Source: Termitomyces sp. T153 (Eukaryota > Basidiomycota > Agaricomycetes > Agaricales > Lyophyllaceae). Taken from it: 64,000 bases of DNA. Location of the stretch: positions 1,984,001 through 2,048,000 of the forward strand of contig JACKQL020000001.1 of NCBI GenBank assembly GCA_018296165.2. The letters are read 5' to 3'. Within the stretch, counting starts at the first letter, position 1, and every line of letters begins with the position of its first letter. The notes below the pieces were generated by a model. That model ran no database searches. It was not told where the DNA came from and saw only the letters and a list, made by a program, of their open reading frames with translations. The translations under genes and the position numbers were made by a program. Below, one piece after another: positions 46,812 through 58,804 of this stretch.

Positions 46812-47958
46812 TGATGTGCTCCTATGCTGCCTATTGCCATGCAGGAAACCTAAAAAGAAGACCTAACACTAGTCACTAGATAGGATAGCTGGCAGTAGGA
46901 AGTTAATAGTTGAGGGCAAGTCAGTAACTATCCCAGGGAACTAGAGCAAAAGTTGTGTTGTGGAGTGAAGTCGAAAGAAGTCACTATCACTAGCTGAAGT
47001 CGCTAATGACAATAAGGAAAGAAAACAGGTAAAGACAAATAATGTTGCTAAGACAATGCATACCCCTAACGGAGGTAGGAAGAGTGAGGGGATAGGGTAG
47101 GAAAAAGGGGAGAAGGTGGTAATAAGAAGACTAAAATCAGAGAACAAATGTGAACTAGTCGCTAGCCATAGTTGCTAACATTGCTAAGTTGAAATAACAT
47201 GAATAGGCACCCACAGTTGGCACCACACTAGGTTGAGGTCAAAGTCAAGAAGGCTTGTTGCTAAGCCAAAGTCAAAAGCAATAGAGGAACAAAAGAAGCA
47301 AAGTGAAATCTCAAGCTGGTAAACTTAGAGAGAGCAACTAGTCAACACTGACAGGGGTTCTCTGTTCTATTTTGCTATCCTCATAGTATCTATGTACAGG
47401 CAGTATTTATATGTTTCCAAAGTATAGTATGAGAAAGTAAGCAAATAGTTGCCACTGGCGACAGTGTCTGTCACTGTGTTTATAGTCCATACGAGGCATC
47501 AGTCTGTAACTAGGTGAAAAACCATAAGCAAAGTCTCTATGGCATTTAAATGCAAATGAATCCAAAAAGAGCGAGTCCAATGTCAATACCTGAAGTGTAG
47601 ATGCTGTTCAAGTATGTTGGTAAGCTCGGCAAGGGGAATGATAGTAAAAAGGTATGCATCTGGTAATATGTCTGTATATAGTAAGAGAACACCATTTTGT
47701 CATTAGAGTCACTAAAGTTACTAATAATCGTTGCTAAGAAAGATCTAGGCCTTGATGTTCCAGGCCCAAGTTTCAGGCTCCATGTGATATTTCTCGTGAT
47801 CAAAAAGTCTCATGCTCGCTAAAGTCTTGTGCTTCAGTCCAACCCTCGGGCTAGGTCCCATGTGCTGAGTGTTGTGACTTGTGCCAAATTCAAAGTAGTC
47901 AGCTGCTGCTAAGTTTGAAATGCCAAAAATGGTGCTCAGCAATAACCAGGGCTCATCA
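46812..47958 (-). repeat. Gypsy-1 3' LTR
   Basis: Plus-strand reading TGATGTGCTCC to GGGCTCATCA. It matches the right LTR with few differences, nearly all C/T or G/A, for example GTTGCTAAG against ATCGCTAAG near 47047 and 57179. The adjoining TCCTCCCCC is the complement of the polypurine tract. Confidence 0.92.
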
Positions 47959-48128
47959 TCCTCCCCCATACTGAAATATTGACTGTCCTCAGTCAACTCC
48001 AAAAATCACATGCTTGATTGCTTGGTCCATGTGCCAGAGGGATTCGAATAAAAATGGCTGGCAGTATCGCTTGAACTTCATCAACCCACCTTCCTCTCCA
48101 TCTAATCTCCTCTAGTATCTCAATCTTA

Positions 48129-50113
48129 TTGCTATGTCTGACCTCACCTCTCAGCTTAAAAAAAATCACTATGGCCCACGCTTTTCTTGATTGGGTCAAC
48201 CAATTACTCACTGTGGCTCATGCGTCCTTGGCAAAGGATTCTCACTTGGCAGTCACCGCCATCTTTCAGACATGGCTGCAGTGGTTCAAGACCACAGGGA
48301 GTGGAGTTGAGTGGCTGGAGTTGGTGACTGTTGAGAGGGAGTGTTGCCAACTATATGAGCAGTACAAGAGGGAGGAATGGGTTTGCCCATTTGATGTTCA
48401 CTTCATAAGTTTCTTCTTTTTGTCTTCTTAGCAATATTTCTAATGCATTTGCTAGGCTCCAGTCAATCCCTCTCTGGAGTTCCTAATGGATGACCTAACC
48501 GTGGGAATGATGGTAAGTGCCCTGGTAGTCACTAGCACTAGTGACACTGCTAAGGTACATCAGCTTTTTGAAGACTTGTCACCAAATGACCAGTTCCTCT
48601 TCCAGCACCTGGTAGGTGCGTTAGTGGTGGCAAGGGGGGAGGGATGGAGTGAGGGTTGTGGGGGCGAGGAGCCAGCGAATCATGGGGACATTCAAGAGGT
48701 GGGCCCCTCAACTCCCAAGGCTGAGGCTGGCGGCGTCACCAAGATTGGCAACAACTCCGAGGAGCAAAGGGAAGGGGAAGGGAAAGGCATGAGACAAGGA
48801 GGACAAGGATATTGAAGTGAGTACTTTCTTCTTTTTCACTAACTCTTGGCAACATTTGCTAACTTCTCTGGCAGGAACAAATTGAGGAATCATTTACCAA
48901 CAAATGCTTGGCAACTCTTCTCCATTGGCAAAAGGCCTCGACAGTAGTGGATATGGGACTGAAAGCCAGGGTGAAGTTGAAGAAGGCAAAAGAAAAGGTA
49001 ACGGTGTTGCTAGAGAAGCAACAAGAGTATAAGCGCATGCAAGGAGCAGTAAGCACTTAGCAATTGTCTCTTTCTTCATCACTAACAACTTCTAGTGCGA
49101 CAACTGCTGGGCCAATAATGACCCAGAGGGCTGCTGGTACCCCATGGGGGTCCAGCCCTGTTATTGTTGCAACAGCATGAGGAAAAGCTGCTCACACAGC
49201 AGACGGTCATTGAGGAGTACTAGTGGCAAGTTCGCTAAGAAGATAGTGACAAAGGCAGCATTGGTAAGGAATGCAAGGGCTTTCATAGAGCAACAGTGGG
49301 AGTTAGTGAGAAGAGGGGAGCCCATCAAGATCAAGCATTTCAGCTTGAGCTTGCCAACATCGCAGGAGGAGGTGATGAGTAGGAGTAGCAGGGGTGCTAA
49401 GGTGAAGAGTAAGGAGTGGGTGGAGAGCAATGAGAACAGTGGTGACAATGGTGGCAACAATGACAATGACAATGAAGTGCCTCTGGCATAAAAATGAGCA
49501 GCAAGTCCTGCATCAGTCGCTAGCAAGGAGAGAGGGGGGGACGTGGAGATGAGGGAGACAACTCCTTTAGTGATGGTTGCTGAGGTGGAGCGGGAGGCGA
49601 GCGACATGGAGATTAAGGGCAAGGAGGAGTTTGAGGCCGCCCCAGCCACCATCAAGGAGGATGAGGAGGAGGAAAGGGCTGAGGAGATCAAAGTCCGACA
49701 ATGGGTAAGTTCTTTCCTTTCGCTATCTTCTTGATTGCTAACTGCTTTGCTAGGGGACCTGGAGCAACATGCCATTGCACCAAATTGGCAACAACAAGCT
49801 GGAGTGGTTGGGTGAGGATCAGGGTTGGCCGATGCCGCTAACATCAGTTGCATTGCTAGCAGATTTTGACGAGAGAGCAGCAGGAGTAGAATGGCAGTTC
49901 CAGAGGGAGCTGGAGGCTGCCAGGGAAGAGTTGTTAGCAGCGCGGGCCCGTTACACTGTTGCCAAGCAAACATTGGCCACTCTGGCAGGTTATCAGTGTG
50001 ACTGTCAGGCCTTCCTGGCCTGGCAGGAGGAGAACAACATTGGGGAAGGAGACTGGGAGCAGGTGGAGGATCCAGTGAAGGTGCCTGACAATGACGCTGA
50101 CCTTGACTCTTAG
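48129..50113 (+). pseudogene. Gypsy antisense spliced gene with cysteine cluster (Gypsy-1 copy)
   Basis: Opposite to pol, between integrase and 3' LTR. Proposed introns: 48405-48455 (donor GT now AT), 48513-48554, 48817-48874, 49049-49095 and 49705-49753, each ending AG, three with CTAAC just upstream. Exon 1 reads MAHAFLDWVNQLLTVAHASL to EEWVCPFD, with an A-tract frame slip before it. Exon 3 has LFEDLSPNDQFLFQHL and a charged Gly/Glu-rich tail. Exon 4 has NKCLATLLHWQKAS and Lys-rich helix. Exon 5 opens with C-x2-C-x8-C-x8-C-x2-C-x6-C (49096 onward), then a basic stretch and acidic runs; it contains TAA and TGA at 49489-49497. The last exon ends DNDADLDS before TAG at 50111. The Gypsy-2 homologue shares exons and introns but lacks the cysteine exon. 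Possibly a zinc-cluster protein; function unknown. Confidence 0.65.
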
Positions 50114-50500
50114 CGCCAGTTGCCTCCTGTATATAAATTTTTTTTTTTTAGTTTTCATAGTACAGACACAGACTAGCCTCCTTAAGGGGCTCCAAAATGT
50201 ATAATACTTGGTGATGATTCAGAGTCTGAGAGAAACCAAACAAAACAAAAGCAAGATCAATGGGGTATTACACACTGGCGACTGTCGCCTAATGCTCTAG
50301 AGGTGTGCCAAGCGCTGGCGACAGAATGGCCAAGCGCAGCATCAAAACAAGAAACTAGTAAAGTAGAATGTCTGTGAAAGGCTAAAAATGGAAGAGTAGT
50401 GAAGCAAAAGGACTTAATGTTTTTGTAAGGTATTTTTTTTTTTTTTTTTTGACAGTTTTTCCAGATAATATGGATAGGAACAATAAGAAATGAGGCAGAG
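50114..50500. other. Gypsy-1 spacer with poly(T) tracts
   Basis: Short non-coding stretch between the convergent ends of the antisense gene and pol. It contains T runs at about 50139-50149 and 50431-50450 on the plus strand. The homologous place in Gypsy-2 (27655-27720) has no long run, so these are recent slippage tracts. Two converging transcripts would terminate here. Confidence 0.55.
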
Positions 50501-53500
50501 TCAAGATAAGTCACTAAGGCTTAGCAAAAGGTAGCTTTCTTCTTCACTGGCTACATTGCCAGTATCATTGTCATTGACAAGTTCAGTTTGCTCCAGTTCT
50601 CTAAGTCGAGAGGTGTCAATGTCGAAAGCATCACTAGGCACTATTATGTGTTCTCTAGCAAAATAGGGGACTAAATGAAAGGCAGCAATGGGACAATGCA
50701 GTACGGAGCCATCTAGTTCACAAATAATATAAGTGCCTCTATGCTTGCAAGAGATTACCACTAAGGGGCCTAGGTAACGAGGCTTCATCTTCTTGTTATG
50801 TGTTACCTCGATTCTAATATTCCTCATCAGTATGAGGTTGCCTGCTTTGAAGTTGTAATTGTGGATTGTAGCAGTGTGTTCTGTTTTGAAGCAAATGGCT
50901 GCTAAGCAATGAGCACTAAGAATGTGACTGTGAAGGTGGTTGAGATCCTCTTGGCAACATTGAAGATCAATTGCTCAGTGGGCTATGAGGTCTGTTGTCA
51001 ACAATAGCAAGTTTGGTGGCAGTTGCAAATATGTCGCTTCTACTATGTCAGCTGACAAGAGAGGGTGGGTGCCGGTTGTCATGAAGTAGGGGGAGCAACC
51101 CATTTGCTTGTGAATGGTAACCCGTTCTGACCAAAATACAGAGTAAGTAGCAGTACTCCACCTGGACTGATCACTGTCAACCACTTCAAAGAGGGCTTGG
51201 CAAACATCAAAATGGGGCTGCTCAACTATTCCATTAGCATGCTTATTGTAACCAGAGATCCAGATGTGGTGCAAGTTATACTTCTTTGCCAAGTAGGTAA
51301 CTGCCTTTAGGATTGGAGGTCCATTGTCGGTAACAATTTCACTAAGCGCTCCCCAATGACAGATGACATCCTCGTATAGCCACTTAGCAATAGCTTCAGT
51401 GTTCTCTCTGGTGAGCATGTGAAACTCAGGGTAATGAGTTAGCGAACAATGTCCTTGAATGATATATTTGAACTTATTGGAGGGTGGCATGAACATGGTG
51501 TCAATGTATATCTTGCTGAACAAGAGTGCTGGCATAGCGACAGTTGGCAGGATGAGAACTTTGGTTGTCTGGTGTATTTGGCAGAGGTGGCAAGTCCGGA
51601 AGTACCATATGATATTGGCGCTAACTTGAAGCCACCAAAATCATTCTAGAAGGGCTGAGCAAGTAGCAAAAAGACCTCTATGTCCCAAGTCATCATGCAT
51701 GGCTTTCAAGACTTGTAAGCAACTAGCAAGGGGCATGAACAGCTTGTGAGCGCCATCTCAACTTCTTTGCCAAAGTTTGCCTCCGGTAGCAAAGAACATG
51801 GAGGCATAGCAAACGAAAGTGGCATAGTCCTTGTCACTAAGGCCTTCAGGTCTGGCAAGATCATGTAGCCATTTCTCCACTAGAAGTATGCGAGCGTTGC
51901 TGGCAACAGCTTTGGCACTGCGAGGTACGTTGCTATAGTTAGTGGTGCCATCATCTCGGAAAGGTGAAATATCGTTGCTGGTTGCTAATTGTGGGAAAGT
52001 GTCAGTGTCACTGGCAAATGTCGCCAAAGGATGTGAATAAGGGTACTTGACTAAAGGAGGTAGGCAATGGGAAGCCATGGAAACTTGGCAAAGTAGCAGC
52101 AGTGGTAGCTGAACTTGGTGAATAAACCCATGTAAGCAGTCTATCCAATCCTCATAAATGGAGTTGTTGCTATTGTCAACTGGAGGGTCACCAGACTGTG
52201 GCAGGCATCGCAAAAGACCATCAGGGCCATGGAAAGTTTATTTGACATGGACCAGCTCAAAGTGAAACATCAAAATTGCCATAATCCAGCGGTTCATGCT
52301 AGTGGAAGGCTGGATGTCAGGGTTCTGAAGCATGCCCTTAATGTAGCAAGCGTTGACTTTGATGATAAGGTTCCTAACACCAATGAGGTACATCCATAAA
52401 GCTTGTAGTGCTCGATAAAGGCTATAGAGTTCCAACTTGGGCTGACTGAATCTGGCTTCTCTGTCATTTAGCGTAATCAATCCAAAGCGCTTGTAGCGGC
52501 ATTCCTTGCAATTGTTGCTAGTGCACTGGCAAAGGTAATATCTGACTGCTATGTATGAGGTGTCCACTGCTAAGATGACAGGGTCAGGCAATTCATAGTC
52601 AATAGGAACTAGGGGCTTAGTGTCTTGTAAGGCTTTCACAAGGTCATGTTGAGCATTTATCTGGTCAGGGCCAAACTCGAAAGGGATGCCAATGCAAGTA
52701 AGTTTTGTTAGGTTGTTGGCTCAATGGGCAAAGTTCTTGATGAAAATCCTAAGTACCCCAACTGTGCCCAGAAAGGCTTGGACTTCTGATAGTGACTTGC
52801 AAGGGCCCCACCACTCAATTAGGGCTAAGCGACTTTTGTCAGGGATTTGACTGCTAGGAGTGCAAATATGACCTAGAATCTTGAAAGTCAGGGTGCAAAG
52901 AACAAGTTTGTGACCAGAAAAAGTGCCACCGTAATATTTCATTCACTGGAGAACCCTGTTGAGAAGCTCAAAGAACTCCCATAGTGCTAGGCAAATGTTT
53001 GGATTAGCGGGATGCTTAGCAGGTTTACTGTTAATGATCTTCCAGTCCTTGGGTCCTTTAGTGCCAATGTCATCAATAAAGCTGAGCATGTTATGGGGGA
53101 TCTCTGGCTGCAAAATGAAAGTAATGTTGTCATGAAAAATAAGCACAGAGTTGGTCCATTCCATTGGCAAGGTTACTAAGTGAAGAGCACCAAACAGAGT
53201 CTGGAATGTTGTTAAGTCATGTGAAGCGGGGTCAATAAGTCACTCGTCATAGCCAACATAGAGGTCAAGAGTGGTGCCACAGATGCATCCAGCAAAAGAT
53301 TCTGCAATGTGGTCTGGAAAGGGTGGTACTCCAGAATGGCGAATGGTGACATGGTTTAGTGGCTCAAGACTGTGCACAATTCTGAGCTTACCATTCTTCT
53401 TGAGAATACAAAACCATCGCAAGCAGTAAGCAGAGTTTGAAGGTTTGCAAACACCAGCGCTAATCTTGTCATGAATAATCTCACATACTTCCTTTTCTAG

Positions 53501-56500
53501 TCCTGGGGGTATGGGGTGATTATGCTGGACCCACGGTATGTGCAGAATTGTCGGTATGCGTACTGGTGGGAAAAAGTTGGGGCACAAACTTCCTTGTTCA
53601 GAATCTTCCCAAGCAAAAGCTTTTTCCTGCTTGGTGACCATGTCAACTAGTACATTGATTTTGCTGGTAGTGAGGAATCCTGTGTCGTGGTCCTTAACAA
53701 GTTTTGCTTGTCATTCTCTAGTGAATTGCTTTGTTGGGATGAAAGGTGGTGGATTTGGATTGAGCTGAGGGATTGTCACTAGCGGATTGCCAATAATCTG
53801 GTGCTTGATTTGGAAATCCTCACTAACATGGCTGGCAACTGGTTTGGTTTTCATGGTGATGGGTTTGTACTTCTTCTTTACTTGAACTCCTCTTTGCTTA
53901 GGGGGTTTGTTAGCAACAAACTGAGTGGGGAATGGAATGTTAACGTAGGTGGGGGTAGTGTCTGTAACATGTGTATCAAGTGGTAAAGTCTGTCCAAGAA
54001 TCAAGGGATTAGATGTATCAGCAGAAACCAGATAAGAACAAGGTGGAAGGGACACATCAGATATGTTGCTAGCCATAGTGTAAAGGTATGCTAGTGCAGG
54101 ATTAGTCTGTGTGTCAGTATTAGTAAGTAAAATGTCGTTGTCCAAATCACAAGAAGCTATACAAGTCACTAAACCAGTTGAATGGTCATAGCTGATAACA
54201 ATCGCTATGTTGCTATCTTCTTCATCCATGCCTTCAGCGATGAAAGCAATGGGGTGCTTCTGTTTTGAAGCAAACATTTTGGCGGTTGTTCCTTTTGGAT
54301 TTGCTGCAAGGAAAGGTAGGGATAGTGCACCATTGGCCAGTATTGGGGTCCGCGATTGTTATAGTAGTTTCAACATCACTAAGCATGTTGACCGTACTTC
54401 AAGTTAATACATCAAAGGGGCGTCCAAGTAGAATGTTGTAGGCAGAAGACCATAAAACATGGATTTGGAGATAAACCATAATGTTGCCAATAGTACATGG
54501 TATGTTTTGAGCAAGTTCTAGCAATTGGTCCATGGTGCCATTAGCACTCTGCATGTTTAAAACTATGTTGGGATTGTAAGATAGTCCAAGGTTGCTGGCA
54601 ATTTCCGCTGACATCAAAATAATCTGAGAGCCACTGTTGTGAATGCATTCCACTTCCTCTTTGTTGTCAATCAGCATCATGACGGTACAAAGTGACTGAG
54701 AATCCTTAACAACAGTGAGCACCACAGGCTCTTCTCCATAGGGTAGCAAATTGATGTAGGCTTCAATGGAGTCAACAGATGTGAGAGGTGCCTTATCCAA
54801 GGTAAGTCCATTAACAGTATTGACATTGGATCCTAGCAAAAACTGGGGTTCTTCAATAATGAAAGTCGGCAATATATCTTCAAAAATGTCGCTGGGGTCT
54901 TGTACCATATTAGCGCTAGCACCTACTAGTCATTTGGGTGTAACCGCTGTTTTAAACTGATTCCAGATGTCCTGTGATACTGAGCAAAGTTTGCCAACTG
55001 ATACTGTATTCTTGGTGCTTAAAACCCATTCAAAAACTGCCTTGGACTGCTCAATGTTGTAAATGGGTGGCATAGTTTGATATGTGCTGTCATTAGTTCT
55101 GTTGGGAGCAGCAAAATTCCTGTTAGCAGGGGGTACATAGCAACCAGGGATGCTAGAAAACAGGTGAATGGGAGGCTGAGTGATGGGTTCCTTAGCAATG
55201 GGCAGTTGTTCATTAGCGATGGTACGTTCAGATGCTTTGCCTTTGTCTGCAGGCTTAGTGGCAGGAGCTGGAGTCAAATCGGAAGAGGATGAAGTCACTG
55301 AGGTGTCACTAGTCGGGGGTGTTGCCTTTGGGGTATTGTTTGCTGGTTGATAAGCCGCACAGGGGACTTGTATGCCATCAAACTTTTTACCAGGTTGCCT
55401 GAGTGTAAAGAGTTCACATTCCAAAGCCTTGATCCATTCTTCCTTGCTTAGCACTCAGCCCATAGTGACATCCTGTTGCATTACTTCATGGATTAGTGAC
55501 TGCTGCATAGGCACTTGCTTGGGATCTGGGTTAGCGTTGGAAGAGAGTCTGCTGGTAACGATTTGTCCTGGGTTAAGCCTGTGCCATTTCTTGATGCATT
55601 CCATGTATAGTTGCTTGCCAAAATAATTAGGGATCATAGTGCCTGATGGTAAAACAATCTTTCCTGTGGCATTCCAACAGACCTTACCCTGTTGAATCAT
55701 TTGCTCCAATTTCATACACATGCCTTGGACCATGGTGTGACCAATTTCACCACAAAAGTGGCAAGTGCTGTTAGCAAACTATTGACGAGGTTGGGCATTA
55801 CCATTGGTCAAAAGAGCTTCCAAACATTCCAAGGCACTGACTATCACTGTGGTGGTTGTTAATTCCAAAGTTTCTCACTTAGGCATAGGCAAAGAGGTGG
55901 CTGGTGCATTAGCGATTGGTGATGACGAAGGAATACCACTAGTGCCATTGCTGGTCTTGGTTGTAGAGGTGTCTGTTCCCTTTAAAACCCATTTGGCGCC
56001 CTCAAAAACTTGGTCAACATTGTAAGGGTCCTCAGGATGGTGGTCAGGAAGAGTGATTTCAAGGCTGCAAATGATTTTGGACCATAGCAACATAGGGATA
56101 CCTTGTTGGAACAAGCAACGTTCCTCATTACAATAGAGTTTACTATTAGCAAGTAACCATCTGGCAATATGTTGGAAATCCCTGTAGTAATCAGAGAACC
56201 TTCCCAAAGTCGCTAAGCCGCTGTTGAAAGTCTAGTTGACCAGTTGTTCCAAGTCACCAAGGTTATAATGAGTGCTAGTGTCAGCACCAGGGTACAGCCT
56301 AAGCACTGCTGATTTCCATTCCTGGTAAGTATATGGTCGGGGAGTGTTGTTGCCAATATTGTCGCCAAATTCAGATAAGCCAAGCCAGGTTTCTGCTGTG
56401 TCATAAGAGACATATCACGACACATATTCCTTCTTCTGGGTGTCATCAGCAATGCCGCAGTCAGCGAAGAGGTATTCCAGTTCCTTGAAGTATTGGGGGA

Positions 56501-56910
56501 GTTCCCTAGGGCGACTCTCATCCCATTTAGGCGCAGTTGTGTCATTGCATGGCAGCATTCTAGCATGCTGAGTGGTGGGGTCATTATTCATATTAGTGAT
56601 TGTTGGGTTTAGTGAAGGAAGGGGGTTAGTTGGTGATGAAGGGATAGATTGGGCTTCTGGGAAAAAGATAGAGTTGGTCGGGGTCAAAGGTGGAAGTGGT
56701 GCATCAAGGAAACTTTTGATAAAGGCACCTGGAAAATCAGCAAGGATTTTGCTAATGTCATGAAGGTTTTTAGCAGTTTTGAGTTCGTCGGCAAGAGGTC
56801 AAGGATGGGCTGCTGGGAAAGAGTGCTGAGGAGTCAAAAATGAAGGCGGAGGTGATTCGACAAGGTTTTCCAAGTGATGTTTCACTTGAGCTCTAGTTTC
56901 TGGCAGAATG
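50501..56910 (-). pseudogene. Gypsy-1 gag-pol (one interrupted reading frame)
   Basis: From about 56910: gag with a helical region LTILPETRAQVKHHLENL, then LEYLFADCGIADDTQKKEY and a knuckle CHFCGEIGHTMVQGMC near 55770. The protease region (54908-54399) reads HNSGSQIILMSAEI, with the expected DSG as NSG, and NILLGRPFDVLT. RT (53641-52721) has RIVHSLEPLN, TLPMEWTNS and FIDDIG with both Asp. RNase H (52639-52238) starts AVDTSYIAV. Integrase has a CHLC-type zinc site (about 51600) and the catalytic core at 51535-50975 (YIDTMFMPP, VTDNGPP, GYNKHANGIVEQPH). The C-terminal domain ends LLLSLSDLS at 50503. About ten in-frame TGA/TAA codons, several where homologues have Arg or Gln, separate otherwise continuous frames. 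Confidence 0.93.
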
Positions 56911-56924
56911 GTTAGCTTCAAAGT

Positions 56925-56942
56925 CCTTCACGGTGGGCTCCA
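56925..56942 (-). promoter_or_regulatory. Gypsy-1 primer-binding site
   Basis: TGGAGCCCACCGTGAAGG on the minus strand, four bases inside the 5' LTR. The TGG start and the 18-nt length are as expected for priming by the 3' end of a tRNA. The matching tRNA would end CACGGTGGGCTCCA. I do not assign the amino acid. Confidence 0.65.
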
Positions 56943-56946
56943 AAAA

Positions 56947-58095
56947 TGATGTGCTCCTATGCCGCCTAGTGCCATGCAGGAAACCTAAAAAGAAGACCTA
57001 ACACTAGTCACTAGATAGGATAGCTGGCAGTAGGAAGTTAATAGTTGAGGGCAAGTCAGTAACTGTCCCAGAGAACTAGAGCAAAAGTTGTGTTGTGGAG
57101 TGAAGTCAAAAGAAGTCGCTATTGCTAGCTGAAGTTGCTAATGACGATAAGGAAAGAAGATGGGTAAAGGCAAATAACATCGCTAAGACAATGCATACCC
57201 CTAATGGAGGTAGGAAGAGTGAGGGGATAGGATAGGAAAAAGGGGAGAAGGTGGTAATAAGAAGACTAAAATCAGAGAACAAATGTGAACTAGTTGCTAG
57301 CCATAGTTGCTAACATCACTAAGTCAAAATAACATGAATAGGCACTCACAGTTGGCACCACACTAGGTTGAGGTCGAAGTCGAGAAGGCTTGTCACTAAG
57401 CCAAAGTCAAAAGCAATAGAGAAACAAAAGAAGCAAAGTGAAATCTCAAGCTGGTAAGCTTAGAGAGAGCAACTAGTCAATGCTGACAGGGGTTCTCTGT
57501 TCTATTTTGCTATCCTCATAGTATCTATGTACACAGGCAGTATTTATATGTTTCCAAAGTATAGTATGGGAAAGTAAGCAAATAGTTGCCACTGGTGACA
57601 GTGTCTGTCACTGTGTTTATAGTCCATACGAGGCATCAGTCTGTAACTAGGTGAAAAACCATAAGCAAAGTCTCTATGGCGTTTAAATGCAAATGAATCC
57701 AAAAAGAGCGAGTCCAATGTCAATACCTGAAGTGTAGATGCTGTTCAAGTATGTTGGTAAGCTCAGCAAGGGGAATGATAGTAAAAAGGTACGCGTCTGG
57801 TAATATGTCCATATATAGTAAGAGAACACTATTTTGTTGCCAGAGTCGCTAAAGTTGCTAATAATCATTGCTAAGAAAGATCTAGGCCTTGATGTTCCAG
57901 GCCCAAGTTCCAGGCTCCATGTGATATTTCTCATGATTGAAAAGTCTTGTGCTCGCTAAAGTCTCATGCTTCGGTTCAACCCTTGGGCTGAGTCCCATGT
58001 GCTGAGTGTTGTGACTTGTGCCAAATTCAAAGTAGTCAGCTGCCGCTAAGTTTGAAATGCCAAAAATGGTGCTCAGCAATAACCAGGGCTCATCA
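56947..58095 (-). repeat. Gypsy-1 5' LTR
   Basis: 1149 bp, partner of 46812-47958. It ends GGGCTCATCA at 58095, after which LINE-3 resumes with ATGG. The element-sense start TGATGAGCCC distinguishes this subfamily from Gypsy-2 (TGATAAGACC). Confidence 0.92.
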
Positions 58096-58266
58096 ATGGT
58101 ATGCAGACTAAAGATAGACTGCCTAGTGATGGATGGGGAGAGGTTCAGAAAAAAGGCATATGACTCAGTGCTAGTCAAGGAAACATGGGCAAACCTTGTA
58201 CAGGAGGACCCTCCCCTCACTAGGCTCTGGAGGAGGTTATCAGTGGTTTTAGTGGGTATTGGTTAA
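58096..58266 (+). pseudogene. LINE-3 ORF2 C-terminal end
   Basis: The last 56 or so codons of LINE-3 ORF2 resume after the Gypsy-1 TSD: VCRLKIDCLVMDGERF, then VLVKETWANLVQEDPP, ending at TAA 58264-58266. The piece completes the C-terminus following ERTLSNEEVQKRTVATM before 46812. Confidence 0.85.
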
Positions 58267-58444
58267 CAAGTCCCACACAGTGTGCATAAAAGCATTTCCA
58301 CTAAAGTGGCCCCAGAGCAAGACTTTAGAATTGAAAGTAGCAGTGAGAAATTGCAACTATCCCAGTCTGCAAGAAGTTGACTATGTGAACAGTTGGCAGG
58401 CTAAAGTGATACCATAAAAAAAAAGAAGAAAAAAAAAAAAAAAA
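58267..58444 (+). other. LINE-3 3' UTR and poly(A) tail
   Basis: A 150-bp untranslated region followed by an A-rich tail at 58415-58444, broken once by GAAG. The TSD AAAAGCCTTTCACAGA follows and overlaps the last A residues. The tail marks target-primed reverse transcription. Confidence 0.9.
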
Positions 58445-58804
58445 GCCTTTCACAGACATTCTACTTTACTACCCTCTTGCTTTTGATGCTGCACTCTGCT
58501 GTTTGTTGCTAGCACTTTGCATGCCTCTGGAGGTTATTTGCCATGATGATTTACTGAGCATTTTTCTCCATGATTCTAGTGGCAAGCAACAGGTGCTAGT
58601 GCATACCAACTTGCTTGTCATATTTTTTTTTTTTTGGTTCTTGCTTTCTCTTATTGTTTCAGAAAGATTCAAAGTACTTTACATTTTGGGCCCCTTAAGG
58701 GGGCAGTCTGCAATATACAAAACTATGAAGCCCCTTAAGGGGGCTAGTCTATTGCCCTTGATACTACTGATAATGAAATTTATATATAGGGAGAGGGGCA
58801 GTTG

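Larger units (their letters stand above)
46812..58095 (-). mobile_element. Gypsy-1: near-complete Ty3/Gypsy element inserted in LINE-3 ORF2
   Basis: LTRs of 1147 and 1149 bp (46812-47958 and 56947-58095), in element sense TGATGAGCCC to GGAGCACATCA. The TSD is ATGG (46808-46811 and 58096-58099). Pol reads on the minus strand, so the 5' LTR is on the right. Interior in element order: PBS, gag, protease, RT, RNase H, integrase, spacer with A/T tracts, then a spliced gene on the opposite strand, and a polypurine tract GGGGGAGGA at the 3' LTR. CpG sites are partly retained, so this copy is younger than Gypsy-2. Confidence 0.93.
27732..58440 (+). mobile_element. LINE-3: near full-length non-LTR retrotransposon with two nested insertions
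   Basis: An L1/Tad-like LINE in plus orientation, starting with TGGGGGGGGCCC at 27732 and ending in a poly(A) stretch at 58415-58444. The TSD AAAAGCCTTTCACAGA (27716-27731 and 58441-58456) shares A residues with the tail. It has an ORF1 region with a CCHC knuckle and an ORF2 with endonuclease, RT, RNase H and a C-terminal zinc finger. ORF2 is interrupted by A2 at 33776 and by Gypsy-1 at 46812, and resumes each time. Without those insertions it would be about 7.2 kb. Confidence 0.9.

Noticed and set aside
49161..49973. A 270-codon minus-strand frame in Gypsy-1, in pol orientation after integrase.
   Set aside because: It is Leu/Ser-rich, the complement of Glu/Lys-rich exons of the antisense gene, and runs across two well-formed introns of that gene. 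Gypsy-2 does not conserve it.
58415..58444. A-run considered as a simple microsatellite.
   Set aside because: It sits at the end of LINE-3 after a 3' UTR and is followed by the 16-bp TSD, so it is the poly(A) tail.
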